A stretch of 64,000 nucleotides of DNA from positions 186,001 to 250,000 of the forward strand of contig CAWGCG010000003.1 in the NCBI GenBank assembly GCA_963821025.1, written 5' to 3'. A model generated the notes under the pieces. That model ran no database searches, was not told the origin of the DNA, and saw only the letters and a list, made by a program, of their open reading frames with translations. The translations under genes and the position numbers were made by a program. Positions within the stretch are counted from its first letter, which is position 1; each line of letters starts with the position of its first letter. The stretch is from WHSW01 sp963821025. Its GTDB lineage: Bacteria > Actinomycetota > Thermoleophilia > Solirubrobacterales > 70-9. Positions 7,947-16,880 of the stretch are shown here, piece by piece.

Positions 7947-8813
7947 ATGGCTGATCAATCAGACCGCCTCGCAATCATGTTTCCCGGCCAGGGCGTCGGC
8001 GACGAGAGCGCTCGCGACCTCGTTCGCGAGGTCCGCCCGGACCTGTTCGCACTCGCCTGCAAACTCGTCGGCGAGGATCCGTTCGCGCGGATCGCCGACG
8101 GTACCCGCTTCGCCCAGCCGGTCGTCTACTGCGCCGCGCTCGCCGGCTTCGATCGGCTCGAGCGCCCGGTGGGCGACCTCTATGCAGGGCACTCGCTGGG
8201 CGAGGTGAGCGCGCTCGCGGCAGCCGGTGCGGTCGACGATCTCGACGGGCTGCGGATCGTGGTCGCGCGCGGCCGGCTGATGGACGCCGCGGCCGCCGAC
8301 CAGGCCGGCGGCATGCTCGCGGTCGGCGGCGATCGTGATCAGGCGGTCGAGCTTGCCGAGCGCTGCAACCTCGGCCTCGCCAACGAGAACTCCCCGAGCC
8401 AGTTCGTGCTCACCGGGCCCGAGGACGGGATCGAATCGGCGCTCGGTGAGGCTCGCGAGCTCGGGCTGCGCGCCAAGCGCCTCGCCGTCGCTGGCGCCTT
8501 CCACTCACCGGCGATGAAGCCCGCCGTGGCTGCGTTTCGCGAGCATCTCGGGCAGATCGAGTTTGCGAGCACCGAGGCCCCGGTGCTCTCATGCGTAAGC
8601 GCCGAGCCGTTCGGAGACGACCCGCGCGACCTGCTCGCCGCGGCGCTCACCCGTCCGGTGCTCTGGGTTTCGGTGCTCGAACGTCTGCGAGCCGGCGGGG
8701 CCACCCGTTACCTCGACGTCGGTCCGGGCAAGGTGCTCGCCGGGCTGGTCAGAAAGACCCTCGACGGGGTCGAGACGCAGACCGCCCGCGAGCTGGAGGT
8801 GGCCCATGCATAG
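7947..8813 (+). CDS. fabD: malonyl-CoA:ACP transacylase
   Basis: Loads malonyl groups from CoA onto acyl carrier protein for chain elongation. 288 residues, the usual FabD length. The nucleophile is Ser83 in GHSLGE, the catalytic His is His186 in AGAFHSPAM, and the N-terminal MFPGQG motif is at 11-16. It is the first gene of the fatty-acid synthase II operon and overlaps fabH by 8 bases. Confidence 0.95.
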   Translation: MADQSDRLAIMFPGQGVGDESARDLVREVRPDLFALACKLVGEDPFARIADGTRFAQPVVYCAALAGFDRLERPVGDLYAGHSLGEVSALAAAGAVDDLDGLRIVVARGRLMDAAAADQAGGMLAVGGDRDQAVELAERCNLGLANENSPSQFVLTGPEDGIESALGEARELGLRAKRLAVAGAFHSPAMKPAVAAFREHLGQIEFASTEAPVLSCVSAEPFGDDPRDLLAAALTRPVLWVSVLERLRAGGATRYLDVGPGKVLAGLVRKTLDGVETQTARELEVAHA

Positions 8814-9807
8814 CGTCGTCGAAGCGACCGCCTCCACGGCGACCGGGTCCGAGCGCGCCAAGCAGCGCGCCGGGATCGCCTCGATCGCCACAGCGCTGCC
8901 GCCGCGGGTGGTCGCCAACGAGCTGATCGGCGAGCGACTCGGGGTCGACGCAGACTGGATCTCCTCGCGCACCGGGGTGCTCGAACGCCGCGTCGCCGAT
9001 GGAGACGACACGCTTGCCGCGCTCGCGGCAGAGGCCGCCACGACGGCGCTCGAGCGGGCGGAGATCGCGGCGGATCAGGTCGATCTGGTCCTGGTCGCGA
9101 CCTCGACCCCCGACGAGATCGTTCCCAACGCGGCCCCGCTGGTCGCCGAGCGGATCGGCGCCGTCGGTGCCGGGGCGATCGATATCGGCTCGGCCTGCAC
9201 CGGCTTCGTCGCCGCGCTCGAGCTCGCCGCCGCCACGATCGAGGCGGGCCGCGCCGAGACGGTCCTCGTGATCGGCGCCGAGCTGATGAGCCGGGTGATC
9301 GACTATGACGACAAGCGCACCGCCGGGCTGTTCGGCGACGGCGCCGGGGCGGCCGTGATCCGCGCCGGCGGACCGGGGGCGATCGGCCCGATCAAGCTGC
9401 ACGCCGATGGCGCCGGGGGAGCGAACGTGACCGCATCGCATTCCGAGCGCCTGCTTCGGATGGACGGCCGCGCCACCTTCCGCGCCGCCGTCGCCCGACT
9501 GAGCGAGGTCACGCTCGAGGTCGCCGCCGACGCCGGGGTCGAGCTCGACCAGATCGACCTGTTCGTCTATCACCAGGCCAACAGCCGCATTCTCAGCACC
9601 GTCGGAGAGCGGCTCGGCCTCGACCCGGACCGAGTCGTCGACTCGCTCGGCTCCTACGGCAACACCTCCGCCGCGAGCGTCCCGATCGCGCTCGCCGAGG
9701 CGCAGCAAGACGGTCGCCTGCGCGACGGCTCGCGCGTGCTGATAGCGGCCTTCGGCGCCGGGCTCACCTGGGGCGCGGGCCTGGTCGAATGGGGGGGCGC
9801 CCAATGA
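8806..9807 (+). CDS. fabH: beta-ketoacyl-ACP synthase III
   Basis: Starts fatty-acid synthesis by condensing an acyl-CoA primer with malonyl-ACP. 333 residues; the Cys-His-Asn triad is complete: Cys131 in GSACTGF, His255 in VYHQANSR, Asn285 in GNTSAAS. About 20 extra residues precede the thiolase fold compared with typical FabH. Overlaps fabD upstream and fabG downstream (ATGA). Primer choice (acetyl or branched) cannot be read from sequence. Confidence 0.95.
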   Translation: MHSVVEATASTATGSERAKQRAGIASIATALPPRVVANELIGERLGVDADWISSRTGVLERRVADGDDTLAALAAEAATTALERAEIAADQVDLVLVATSTPDEIVPNAAPLVAERIGAVGAGAIDIGSACTGFVAALELAAATIEAGRAETVLVIGAELMSRVIDYDDKRTAGLFGDGAGAAVIRAGGPGAIGPIKLHADGAGGANVTASHSERLLRMDGRATFRAAVARLSEVTLEVAADAGVELDQIDLFVYHQANSRILSTVGERLGLDPDRVVDSLGSYGNTSAASVPIALAEAQQDGRLRDGSRVLIAAFGAGLTWGAGLVEWGGAQ

Positions 9808-10592
9808 GCGCGGTCTCCAGCCAAGAGCGCACGGCCCCCGCCGAGAACGAGGAGACGGCGGCGGTTCGCGCGGACGATGGATGCGCCCTGGTCACCGGGG
9901 CCTCGCGCGGAATCGGCGCGGCGATCGCCTCCGAGCTCGGCTCCGCGGGCTGGCCGGTCGCCGTCAACTACCGCTCCGACAGCGACGGTGCCGAGAGCGT
10001 CGCCGCCGCCGTCCGCGAGGCGGGCGGAAACGCCACCGCGTTCGGCGCCGACGTCACCGATCCCGAGGCGATCGACAGCCTGGTCAAGGACGCCGAGCAG
10101 GAGTTCGGCCCGATCGCCGTGCTGGTCAACAATGCCGGCCTGACCGCCGACGGGCTCTCGCTGCGCCTCAGCGACGAGGACTGGGACCGGGTGCTCGAGA
10201 CCAACCTGAGCGCCGCCTTCAGGCTCACCCGCCGGGTCCTTCGACCGATGATCAAGGCCCGCTCCGGGCGGATCGTCAACATCTCGTCGGTGGTCGGTCG
10301 CCGCGCCAACGCCGGCCAGGCCAACTATGCGGCCTCGAAGGCGGGGCTGAGCGCGATGACCGCGACGATCGCGGTCGAGGTCGCCAGCCGTGGGGTGACC
10401 GTGAACGCGGTCGCCCCCGGCCTGATCGAGACGGAGATGACCAAGGGAGTCACCGAGCTCGCCGATGCGATCCCCGCCCGGCGGCCCGGAACCCCGGAGG
10501 AGGTCGCCGCATGCGTCGGCTTCCTCGTTTCCCCCGCAGCCTCTTACGTGACCGGAACAACGTTGACAGTCGACGGCGGAATGACCGCCTGA
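9804..10592 (+). CDS. fabG: 3-oxoacyl-ACP reductase
   Basis: NADPH-dependent short-chain dehydrogenase that reduces the 3-keto group during elongation. 262 residues. Seen: TGASRGIG cofactor motif at 31-38, NNAG strand, catalytic Ser in NISSVVG and the YAASK pair, and the C-terminal YVTGTTLTVDGGMTA. It has an N-terminal extension of about 25 polar residues before the Rossmann fold. ATG at 9804 overlaps the fabH stop, the pattern used throughout this operon; an upstream in-frame start at 9789 is possible. Confidence 0.95.
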   Translation: MSAVSSQERTAPAENEETAAVRADDGCALVTGASRGIGAAIASELGSAGWPVAVNYRSDSDGAESVAAAVREAGGNATAFGADVTDPEAIDSLVKDAEQEFGPIAVLVNNAGLTADGLSLRLSDEDWDRVLETNLSAAFRLTRRVLRPMIKARSGRIVNISSVVGRRANAGQANYAASKAGLSAMTATIAVEVASRGVTVNAVAPGLIETEMTKGVTELADAIPARRPGTPEEVAACVGFLVSPAASYVTGTTLTVDGGMTA

Positions 10593-10609
10593 ACAAGGAG
10601 TTGAGAGCA

Positions 10610-10858
10610 ATGCCGGAGACACAGAGCAAGGAGCAGATCACCGAGCGGGTGACCGAGGCCCTGGTCGAGTTCGGTGAGGAGCGCGAGAACATCACCCCGA
10701 CCGCCAAGTTCGAGGACCTCGAGGTCGACTCGCTCGACCTGGTCGAGCTCGCCCAGATCATCGAGGACGACTACGGGGTCGAGGTCCAGGACTCCGACCT
10801 CGACAAGATCGAGACCGTCGGCGACGTCGTCGACCTGGTCTCGCAGAGGATGGCGTGA
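10610..10858 (+). CDS. acpP: acyl carrier protein
   Basis: 82-residue acidic carrier protein that holds growing acyl chains on phosphopantetheine. The attachment serine is Ser41 in the DSLDLVE motif. AAGGAG at 10595-10600 is its ribosome binding site; this is the only gene inside the operon with a real upstream gap (17 bases), which fits the high expression expected of ACP. Its GTGA end overlaps fabF. Confidence 0.96.
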   Translation: MPETQSKEQITERVTEALVEFGEERENITPTAKFEDLEVDSLDLVELAQIIEDDYGVEVQDSDLDKIETVGDVVDLVSQRMA

Positions 10859-12057
10859 CCCGGGAGGTAGTCATCACCGGGCTCGGTGCCGTGACCCCGC
10901 TCGGGGTCGGGGCGCCGACCCTCATCGACCGTTGGTCGGCAGGCGACTCGGGGGTCGAGGACGGGCTTGCGCGCTGCCAGGACTTCGATCCGACCGAACG
11001 GCTCAGCCGCCGCGAGGCCCGCCGGGCCGACCGCTTCACCCAGCTCGCGCTCGTCGCCGCCGACGAGGCGCTCGAGCAGGCCGGCTGGGACTCGGCGCTT
11101 CCCTACGACAGCACCGAGATCGGCTGCGTGATCGGCACCGGGATCGGCGGCATCGGCACGATCGAGGAGCAGCACATAATCCTTCGCGACCGCGGCGAGG
11201 CGGCGATGTCTCCGCTCTGCGTTCCCCAGATGATGCCCAACGCAGCCGCCGGTGCGGTGGCGATGCGCCACCAGCTAAAGGGCGAGTGCTACGGGACCGT
11301 CTCGGCCTGCGCGGCGGGCGCCCAGGCGGTCGGCGCCGGTATGCGGATGGTCGAGCGCGGCGACGTCCGCGCGTGTGTCGTCGGCGGCACCGAGGCCGGC
11401 GTGACCAAGCTTTCGATCGCCGCCTTCGACAAGATGGGCGCGACCTCGAAGCTCGGTGTATCGCGTCCCTTCGACCGCCGTCGCGACGGCTTCATCATCG
11501 GTGAGGGCGCGGGAGTGCTGGTGCTCGAGGACGCCGAGGCTGCCGCCGAGCGCGATGCCACCGTGCTCGCCCGGCTGACCGGCTACGGCGCGACCGCCGA
11601 CGCCCACCACCTGACCGCGCCCGACCCGGAGGGCGACGGCGCCGCGCGGGCGATCGAGGCGGCCTTGCGCGACGCGGAGGTCGAGCCGGGCGCGGTCGAC
11701 TACGTCAACGCCCACGGCACCTCGACCCCGCTCAACGATCGTTCCGAGACGGAGGCGATCAAGCGCGTCTTCGGCGACCGTTCGGGCTCGATACCGGTCT
11801 CCTCGCTGAAGTCGTCGATTGGCCACCTGCTCGGGGCCGCCGGCGCGGTCGAAGCGGTCGCCACCGTGTTCGCCCTCGAGCGGGCGACGGCGCCGCCGAC
11901 GATCAACCTCGAGCAGCCCGATGAGGGCCTCGACCTCGACTACGTGCCCGGTGAGTCGCGGGCGATCGAGCGCAATGGGCGCGCCCCGATCGCGATCTCG
12001 AACTCGTTCGGGTTCGGTGGCCACAACGTCGTCCTCTGCATCGAGGCCTCGCAATGA
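10855..12057 (+). CDS. fabF: beta-ketoacyl-ACP synthase II
   Basis: Elongating condensing enzyme of 400 residues. The Cys-His-His triad is present: Cys152 in TVSACAAGAQ, His287 in NAHGTSTPLND, His324 in SSIGHLLGAAG. GTG start at 10855 overlaps the acpP stop by four bases. Placement directly after acpP is common in bacterial fatty-acid operons. Confidence 0.95.
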   Translation: MTREVVITGLGAVTPLGVGAPTLIDRWSAGDSGVEDGLARCQDFDPTERLSRREARRADRFTQLALVAADEALEQAGWDSALPYDSTEIGCVIGTGIGGIGTIEEQHIILRDRGEAAMSPLCVPQMMPNAAAGAVAMRHQLKGECYGTVSACAAGAQAVGAGMRMVERGDVRACVVGGTEAGVTKLSIAAFDKMGATSKLGVSRPFDRRRDGFIIGEGAGVLVLEDAEAAAERDATVLARLTGYGATADAHHLTAPDPEGDGAARAIEAALRDAEVEPGAVDYVNAHGTSTPLNDRSETEAIKRVFGDRSGSIPVSSLKSSIGHLLGAAGAVEAVATVFALERATAPPTINLEQPDEGLDLDYVPGESRAIERNGRAPIAISNSFGFGGHNVVLCIEASQ

Positions 12058-13469
12058 CCGTCGCCGTCGCCCCAAAGCCCGCCGCCGCCCGCGAGCGCCT
12101 CAGTCCGCTCGAGCGCCTCGAGGCGCTCTGCGATCCGGGCTCCTTCCGGGCGTTGCGCACGGGCGTCGTCTCGACCCGCGTCGGCGAGCGCGCGCTCGCC
12201 GGCGACGGAGTGCTCGCCGGTGCCGGCAGCGTCGGCGGCCGGCCGGTGTTCTGTTATTCGGAGGACCCGAGCTTCATGGGCGGGTCGCTGGGCGAGATGC
12301 ACGCAGAGACGATTGTCCGGGTGATGCGCCTCGCCGGCCAGGCCGGCGCTCCGGTGGTCGGCTTCGTCGAGTCCAGCGGCGCGCGCCTGCAGGAGGGTCA
12401 CGCCTCGCTCGCCGGTTATGCGCGGATCTTCCGCGAGAGCGTCGCGCTCTCCTCCAAGGTGACTCAGATCACGATCGTCACCGGGGTCTCGGCCGGCGGC
12501 GGCGCCTACGCCCCGGCGCTGACCGACTTCGTCGTCATGACCGAGCGCGCGCGCATGTTCTTGACCGGCCCGCGGGTGGTCCGCGACGCGCTCGGGGAGG
12601 AGGTCTCGATGGATGACCTCGGCGGCCCGGGCGTGCACGAGCGAAATGGCGTCTGTCAGCTGACCGCGGCCGATGAGCGCGACGCCGCCCGCCGCGTGCG
12701 GGAGCTGCTCGCCCATCTGCCCGACGCGATCGGCGGCCGTGCCCCGCGCGCCGTCCCCGCACCGCCTGAGGCCGACCCGTCGGCGCCGGTGCCCGCCCAG
12801 GCCCGCCGCGTCTATGACATCCGCGATGTGATCTCGAGGGTGGTCGATGCCGGCGAGTCGATCGAGCTCAGCGGGCGCTGGGCCCGCAACATGGTCACCG
12901 CGCTGGCGCGGATCGACGGCCGTCCGGTCGGCGTGATCGCCAACCAGCCGCACCACCTCGGTGGAGTGATCGACGCGGTCGCCGCCGAGAAGGCGGCGCT
13001 GTTCGTCAACGCCTGCGATCGGTTCGGCCTGCCGTTGGTCGTCTTGGTCGACACCCCGGGTTTCATGCCGGGCAGCCGCCAGGAGTCCGCGGGGGTGATC
13101 CGCCACGGCGCCTCATTGCTGCGCGCCTTCGCGGGCGCTCAGGTGCCGAAGGTGACCGTGGTCTTGCGCAAGGCCTACGGCGGCGCCGTGATCACGATGA
13201 ACTCGAAGGAGCTGGGCGCCGACATGGTCTTCGCCTGGCCGGGCGCCGAGATCGGGATCATGGCCGCCGGCCAGGCGGTCAACATCGTCCATCGCCGGCG
13301 GATCGCCGATCACGGGCATGGCCTGCGGGACGAGCTCTCGAACGCCTACGCGGACGAGCATCTGACCGCCGACGCGGCGGCGGCGAGCGGCTTCGTCGAC
13401 GAGGTGATCGAGCCGGTCGAGACCCACGAGCGCCTCGCCTGGTCGCTCTCGGCGCTGGCCGGCCGATGA
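12054..13469 (+). CDS. acyl-CoA carboxylase carboxyltransferase (beta) subunit
   Basis: Transfers carboxyl from biotin to acetyl-CoA or propionyl-CoA, supplying malonyl-CoA for the operon. The 471-residue protein carries both crotonase-like halves on one chain: the N-terminal half with VGFVESSGARLQEG and the oxyanion-hole GVSAGGGAYAP, and the C-terminal half with DTPGFMPGSRQE and the second oxyanion hole KAYGGAVITM. This is the actinobacterial AccD/PccB architecture rather than separate E. coli AccA and AccD. No zinc ribbon is present at the N-terminus. The biotin carboxylase partner is not in the window. Its location in a fatty-acid operon makes acetyl-CoA the likely substrate, by inference. 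Confidence 0.88.
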   Translation: MTVAVAPKPAAARERLSPLERLEALCDPGSFRALRTGVVSTRVGERALAGDGVLAGAGSVGGRPVFCYSEDPSFMGGSLGEMHAETIVRVMRLAGQAGAPVVGFVESSGARLQEGHASLAGYARIFRESVALSSKVTQITIVTGVSAGGGAYAPALTDFVVMTERARMFLTGPRVVRDALGEEVSMDDLGGPGVHERNGVCQLTAADERDAARRVRELLAHLPDAIGGRAPRAVPAPPEADPSAPVPAQARRVYDIRDVISRVVDAGESIELSGRWARNMVTALARIDGRPVGVIANQPHHLGGVIDAVAAEKAALFVNACDRFGLPLVVLVDTPGFMPGSRQESAGVIRHGASLLRAFAGAQVPKVTVVLRKAYGGAVITMNSKELGADMVFAWPGAEIGIMAAGQAVNIVHRRRIADHGHGLRDELSNAYADEHLTADAAAASGFVDEVIEPVETHERLAWSLSALAGR

Positions 13470-14137
13470 GCGAGACAGACCCCTACGCCGTGATCGCCGA
13501 CGCACTTGGCTCGAGCCCGTTCCAGCCGCCGGGCGAGCGCGCAATTCGCTCCTACGCCGCCCTTGGCGACAGCTTCACCGCCGGCACCGGGTGTCGCCCC
13601 GGCGAGCGCTGGGCCGATCGTCTCGCCGCCCACCTGGCCGAGGGAAGGCCTGATTTCACCTACCGCAACTTCGGGGTCGAAGGGGCGAGCAGCGAGGATG
13701 TTCTCGCCCAGCTCGGCCCGGCGTTGCAGCTCGAGCCCGATCTGGTCACCGTCGTATGCGGGGTCAACGACGTGCTGTTCTCGGTGCGGCCCGATCCGCA
13801 CGCATACTCGCGCCGGCTGGCCGGGATCTTCCGCCGCCTGCAAGAGGCCCTGCCGGCGGTTCGGATCGCGACCGCGACCGCGCCCGAGCGCTGGGAGTTC
13901 CTCGAGGTCGGGCCGCGCACGGCTCGCCGACTCGAGCGCGGGATCGTCCGCTTCAACGCTGCGACGCGCGCGGTCGCCAAGGCCAACGACGTGCCCTGCC
14001 TCGAGGCCGCCGGGCACCCCGGGATCGATCGGCCCGAGAACTTCGTCGCCGACGGCCTGCATCCCTCCCCGCAGGGACACGAGCAGGCCGCGCTCGCCTT
14101 CATCGAGCTCCTCAACCTCGACCGGGAGACCAGATGA
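13466..14137 (+). CDS. SGNH/GDSL-family hydrolase
   Basis: 223-residue esterase-like protein with all SGNH blocks: Ser in YAALGDSFTAGTG (block I), Gly in NFGVEGASSE (block II), Asn in GVNDVLFS (block III) and Asp-His in DGLHPSPQGH (block V). No signal peptide, so it acts in the cytoplasm. Being embedded by 4-base overlaps between the carboxylase and the MaoC-like gene suggests a role in acyl-thioester or lipid ester turnover, for example as an acyl-ACP or acyl-CoA thioesterase. That role is inference from position only. Confidence 0.85.
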   Translation: MSETDPYAVIADALGSSPFQPPGERAIRSYAALGDSFTAGTGCRPGERWADRLAAHLAEGRPDFTYRNFGVEGASSEDVLAQLGPALQLEPDLVTVVCGVNDVLFSVRPDPHAYSRRLAGIFRRLQEALPAVRIATATAPERWEFLEVGPRTARRLERGIVRFNAATRAVAKANDVPCLEAAGHPGIDRPENFVADGLHPSPQGHEQAALAFIELLNLDRETR

Positions 14138-14685
14138 CCGATCCGATGGCACTCGACTTCGACCGGCTGGAGACCGGGGCGACCACGGTCTCGCGGGGAC
14201 GCACGATCACCGAGGCTGACCTCGTCTCGTTCTCGGCCCTGACCGGCGACTGGCATCCCCAGCACGCCGACGCGGAGTGGGCGGCCGAGGGACCGTTCGG
14301 CGAGCGAATCGCCCACGGGATGCTGGTGCTCTCCTACGCGCTCGGCCTGCTGGAGATCGACCCCGACCGGGTCGTCGCGCTGCGGGGGATCCGCAAGGTC
14401 GTCTTCAAGCGCCCGGTGGCGATCGGCTCGACGATCCGAGTCGAGGCCGAGGTCGTCGGCCTGAAGGAGCTCGACCCGGGCCACGGCCTGGTCGAGCTGG
14501 CGCTGCGGGTGCGCGACGGCGAGGGCCGACTCGCCGCGCGCGCGGTGTTGGAGGCGCTGTGGCGACGCGCGGCGGCAGCGCCGAGCCCGCCCGCGAACGG
14601 CGCCGAGGCGCCCGAGGCTCTGGGCGCGCCGGCTGAGCGCGCGGCTGAGCTCTCGCCGTTCGCCGACGGCCGGGTGCTGCTCTGA
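14134..14685 (+). CDS. MaoC-like hot-dog-fold dehydratase
   Basis: 183-residue single hot-dog protein. The hydratase motif is present: DLVSFSALTGDWHPQHAD followed by GERIAHGMLVLSYALGLL, giving the Asp and His expected of R-specific hydratases and MaoC dehydratases. The operon has no fabZ or fabA, so this protein is the obvious candidate for the 3-hydroxyacyl-ACP dehydration step, in the manner of mycobacterial HadB-type proteins. A low-complexity Ala/Pro/Glu tail of about 40 residues follows the domain. ATG at 14134 overlaps the upstream stop. Confidence 0.85.
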   Translation: MTDPMALDFDRLETGATTVSRGRTITEADLVSFSALTGDWHPQHADAEWAAEGPFGERIAHGMLVLSYALGLLEIDPDRVVALRGIRKVVFKRPVAIGSTIRVEAEVVGLKELDPGHGLVELALRVRDGEGRLAARAVLEALWRRAAAAPSPPANGAEAPEALGAPAERAAELSPFADGRVLL

Positions 14686-15500
14686 TCCTCGAGGGCAAGA
14701 AGCTGCTGATCACCGGGGTGATCACGCGGCGCTCGATCGGCTACGCAGTCGCCGACGAGGCCCAGCGCGCCGGGGCCGAGGTCGTGCTGACCGGCTTCGG
14801 GCGAACCCGGCGGATGACCGAGCGCGCGGCCAAGCGCCTCACCAAGCCGCCCGAGGTGCTCGAGCTCGACATCAACTCCGAGGACGATCTCGAGGCCGTC
14901 GCCGCCGAGCTCGACTCCCGCTGGGGAGGCCTCGATGGCGCCCTGCACGCGATCGCTTTCGCCCCCGAGGACGCGCTCGGCGGCGAGTTCCTGAACACCG
15001 GCGCCGACAGCGCCGCGGCGGCCTTTCGTACCAGCGCCTACTCGCTGGCGGCCCTCGGGCGCCACCTCGCGCCCCTGCTCGAGCGCGACGACGGCGGCGC
15101 GCTCGTCGGGCTCGACTTCGACGCCAGCGTCGCCTGGCCCGCCTATGACTGGATGGGGGTGGCCAAGGCCGCGCTCGAGTCGACCTCGCGCTACCTCGCC
15201 CGCGACCTCGGGCCTCGAGGGATCCGCGTCAACCTGGTCTCCGCCGGTCCGGTGGAGACGGCGGCGGCGGGCGGCATCCCCGGTTTCGGCGATCTCGCCG
15301 GTGCCTGGGAGCGCGGCGCACCGCTGGGCTGGGACCCGAGCGACCCGGGCCCGGTCGCCCGCGCGGTCTGCTTCTTGCTCTCCGACTGGGCGAGCGCGGT
15401 CAGCGGTGAGATCCTGCACGCCGACGGTGGCTTTCACGCGATGGGGGTTGCCGGCCTGGCCGCCGGAGCCGGCTCGGAGCTGGCCCCGGCGAGCGCCTAA
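14682..15500 (+). CDS. fabI: enoyl-ACP reductase (NADH), probable CTG start
   Basis: Last reductive step of chain elongation. Cofactor loop LLITGVITRRSIGYAVA at the N-terminus, FabI-type catalytic pair in YDWMGVAKAALEST (Tyr, six residues, Lys), and ISGEI-like end VSGEILHADGGFHAMG. The only ATG/GTG nearby, GTG at 14718, would remove the first beta strand (LLITG) of the Rossmann fold. The frame is open back to a CTG at 14682, giving LILEGKKLLITG, which aligns with the usual FabI N-terminus; this CTG overlaps the MaoC-like stop as CTGA, the same 4-base geometry as the other junctions. I therefore call CTG 14682 the start (272 residues). Convergent overlap with the next gene. Confidence 0.88.
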   Translation: MILEGKKLLITGVITRRSIGYAVADEAQRAGAEVVLTGFGRTRRMTERAAKRLTKPPEVLELDINSEDDLEAVAAELDSRWGGLDGALHAIAFAPEDALGGEFLNTGADSAAAAFRTSAYSLAALGRHLAPLLERDDGGALVGLDFDASVAWPAYDWMGVAKAALESTSRYLARDLGPRGIRVNLVSAGPVETAAAGGIPGFGDLAGAWERGAPLGWDPSDPGPVARAVCFLLSDWASAVSGEILHADGGFHAMGVAGLAAGAGSELAPASA

Positions 15501-16741
15501 GCGGCGGACGCGAAGTCCGGCTCGGCGGTCGGTTCCAGGTTTCGATCCCCTCGGTCGACCGAGGCGATCGCGCAGATCAGCTCTCGCTCGCTGACCGTCA
15601 GCTCGGGGTGATCGGCGAACCGGCGAAGCTCGAGCCCGAGCGCGGTCGAGCCGACTCGGTCCGGGAGGCCGCTGGCGGTGGTCGGCATCGCGGCCGCGGC
15701 GACGAACACCGCGGCCGGCTCCGTGCCGATGTCCGCCTGATGCTCGAAGAACATCTTGGTGGCGGTGCGCAGCATGATCGCGAAGTCGAGCTTCAGCGAG
15801 CGGTACTTCATGTAGAAGAGGTCGTGGCAGAGCTTCCACGCCGAGCCGATATCAGAGCCGGCATAGCCGCAGCGGATCTGAGCCCAGCCGGTGATCCCGG
15901 GCTTGATCAGATGGCGGCGCTGGTAGAAAGGCAGGTCTCGCTCGAGCCGGCGGACGAACTCGGGCTGTTCCGGACGAGGCCCGACCAAGCTCATCTCGCC
16001 GCGCAGGACGTTGATCAGCTGCGGCAGCTCGTCGAGATGTGTGCGGCGCAGGAAGCGTCCGATCGAGGTCACGCGCGGATCGTCGGAGGAGCTCCATTGG
16101 GCAGCGTCGCCGGTTCCCGGGCGCATCGTGCGCAGCTTGTGAATCGTGATCGGCCGCCCGCCCTCGCCGACGCGGACCTGGCTGAAGAACGCCGGGCCTC
16201 CGTCGCGGCGGATCAAGAGCGCGGCGACGGCGATCAACGGCAGCGCGGCGAGGCCGACGATCAGCGCCCCGGCCACGTCGATGAATCGCTTGACCTTGGC
16301 CGAGTCGCGGTAGCAGGGATGGACCAGGTAGTCGAACCAGCAGGCGTTGATCTCGGCGGTGGGGACATGGGCGAACACGGCCTCGTAGAAGTCCGAGAGC
16401 TCGCAGATTCGAATCGAGCGATCCGCCGCAGCGAGCGCCTCGTCGAAGACCTCGATCCGGGGCGCCTCGCCGCTCAAGACGAGCAGGTCGATCCGATTTG
16501 CGGCGACGACCTGATCGAGCTGGCCGAGCCGGCCGATCACCGGCATCTCGGGGTCGCCGCCGGTGTCGTCGCCGAAGGCGATCCGGCCGATCACCTCCGA
16601 GCAGTCCTCGCCGGCGAGCCGAAGCTCGCGCCTGAGCGCGAGGCTGGTCTGGGCGGAGCCGATGACGGCGATCCTCCGCAGCCTGCCCCCGCGCGCCAGA
16701 CGAGTGAGCGAGCGATCCGAGAGCGCTGCCGGACCGAACAT
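15497..16741 (-). CDS. polyprenyl-phosphate sugar-1-phosphate transferase (initiating exopolysaccharide transferase)
   Basis: Membrane enzyme that attaches the first sugar phosphate to a lipid carrier for exopolysaccharide or glycan synthesis. 414 residues. Residues about 22-150 form a nucleotide-binding-like domain (RRIAVIGSAQTSLALRREL). One membrane helix follows (about residues 170-192) after the CYRDSAKVKRFIDV motif, then the catalytic core with KLRTMRPGTGD, RRTHLDELPQLINVLRGEMS, LVGPRPEQPEFV and PGITGWAQ. Typical relatives of about 480 residues start with four membrane helices; these are missing here, and an in-frame stop at 16802 closes the frame, so the protein is naturally short or N-terminally truncated. 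No start other than ATG 16741 is available. It shares stop bases with fabI. Confidence 0.87.
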   Translation of the reverse strand: MFGPAALSDRSLTRLARGGRLRRIAVIGSAQTSLALRRELRLAGEDCSEVIGRIAFGDDTGGDPEMPVIGRLGQLDQVVAANRIDLLVLSGEAPRIEVFDEALAAADRSIRICELSDFYEAVFAHVPTAEINACWFDYLVHPCYRDSAKVKRFIDVAGALIVGLAALPLIAVAALLIRRDGGPAFFSQVRVGEGGRPITIHKLRTMRPGTGDAAQWSSSDDPRVTSIGRFLRRTHLDELPQLINVLRGEMSLVGPRPEQPEFVRRLERDLPFYQRRHLIKPGITGWAQIRCGYAGSDIGSAWKLCHDLFYMKYRSLKLDFAIMLRTATKMFFEHQADIGTEPAAVFVAAAAMPTTASGLPDRVGSTALGLELRRFADHPELTVSERELICAIASVDRGDRNLEPTAEPDFASAA

Positions 16742-16880
16742 CAGCGCCGCCCGGCCGGCGACCCATGTGGCCGCGAGTGGTGAGTGTGCGCGCGATGTCG
16801 ATCAACTGCGACATCTTCCCTGCGACAGCGATAGCCTCGCCCCTGGTGAATCGGGGGCCCCCTTCTCCGATCACTGGGTC

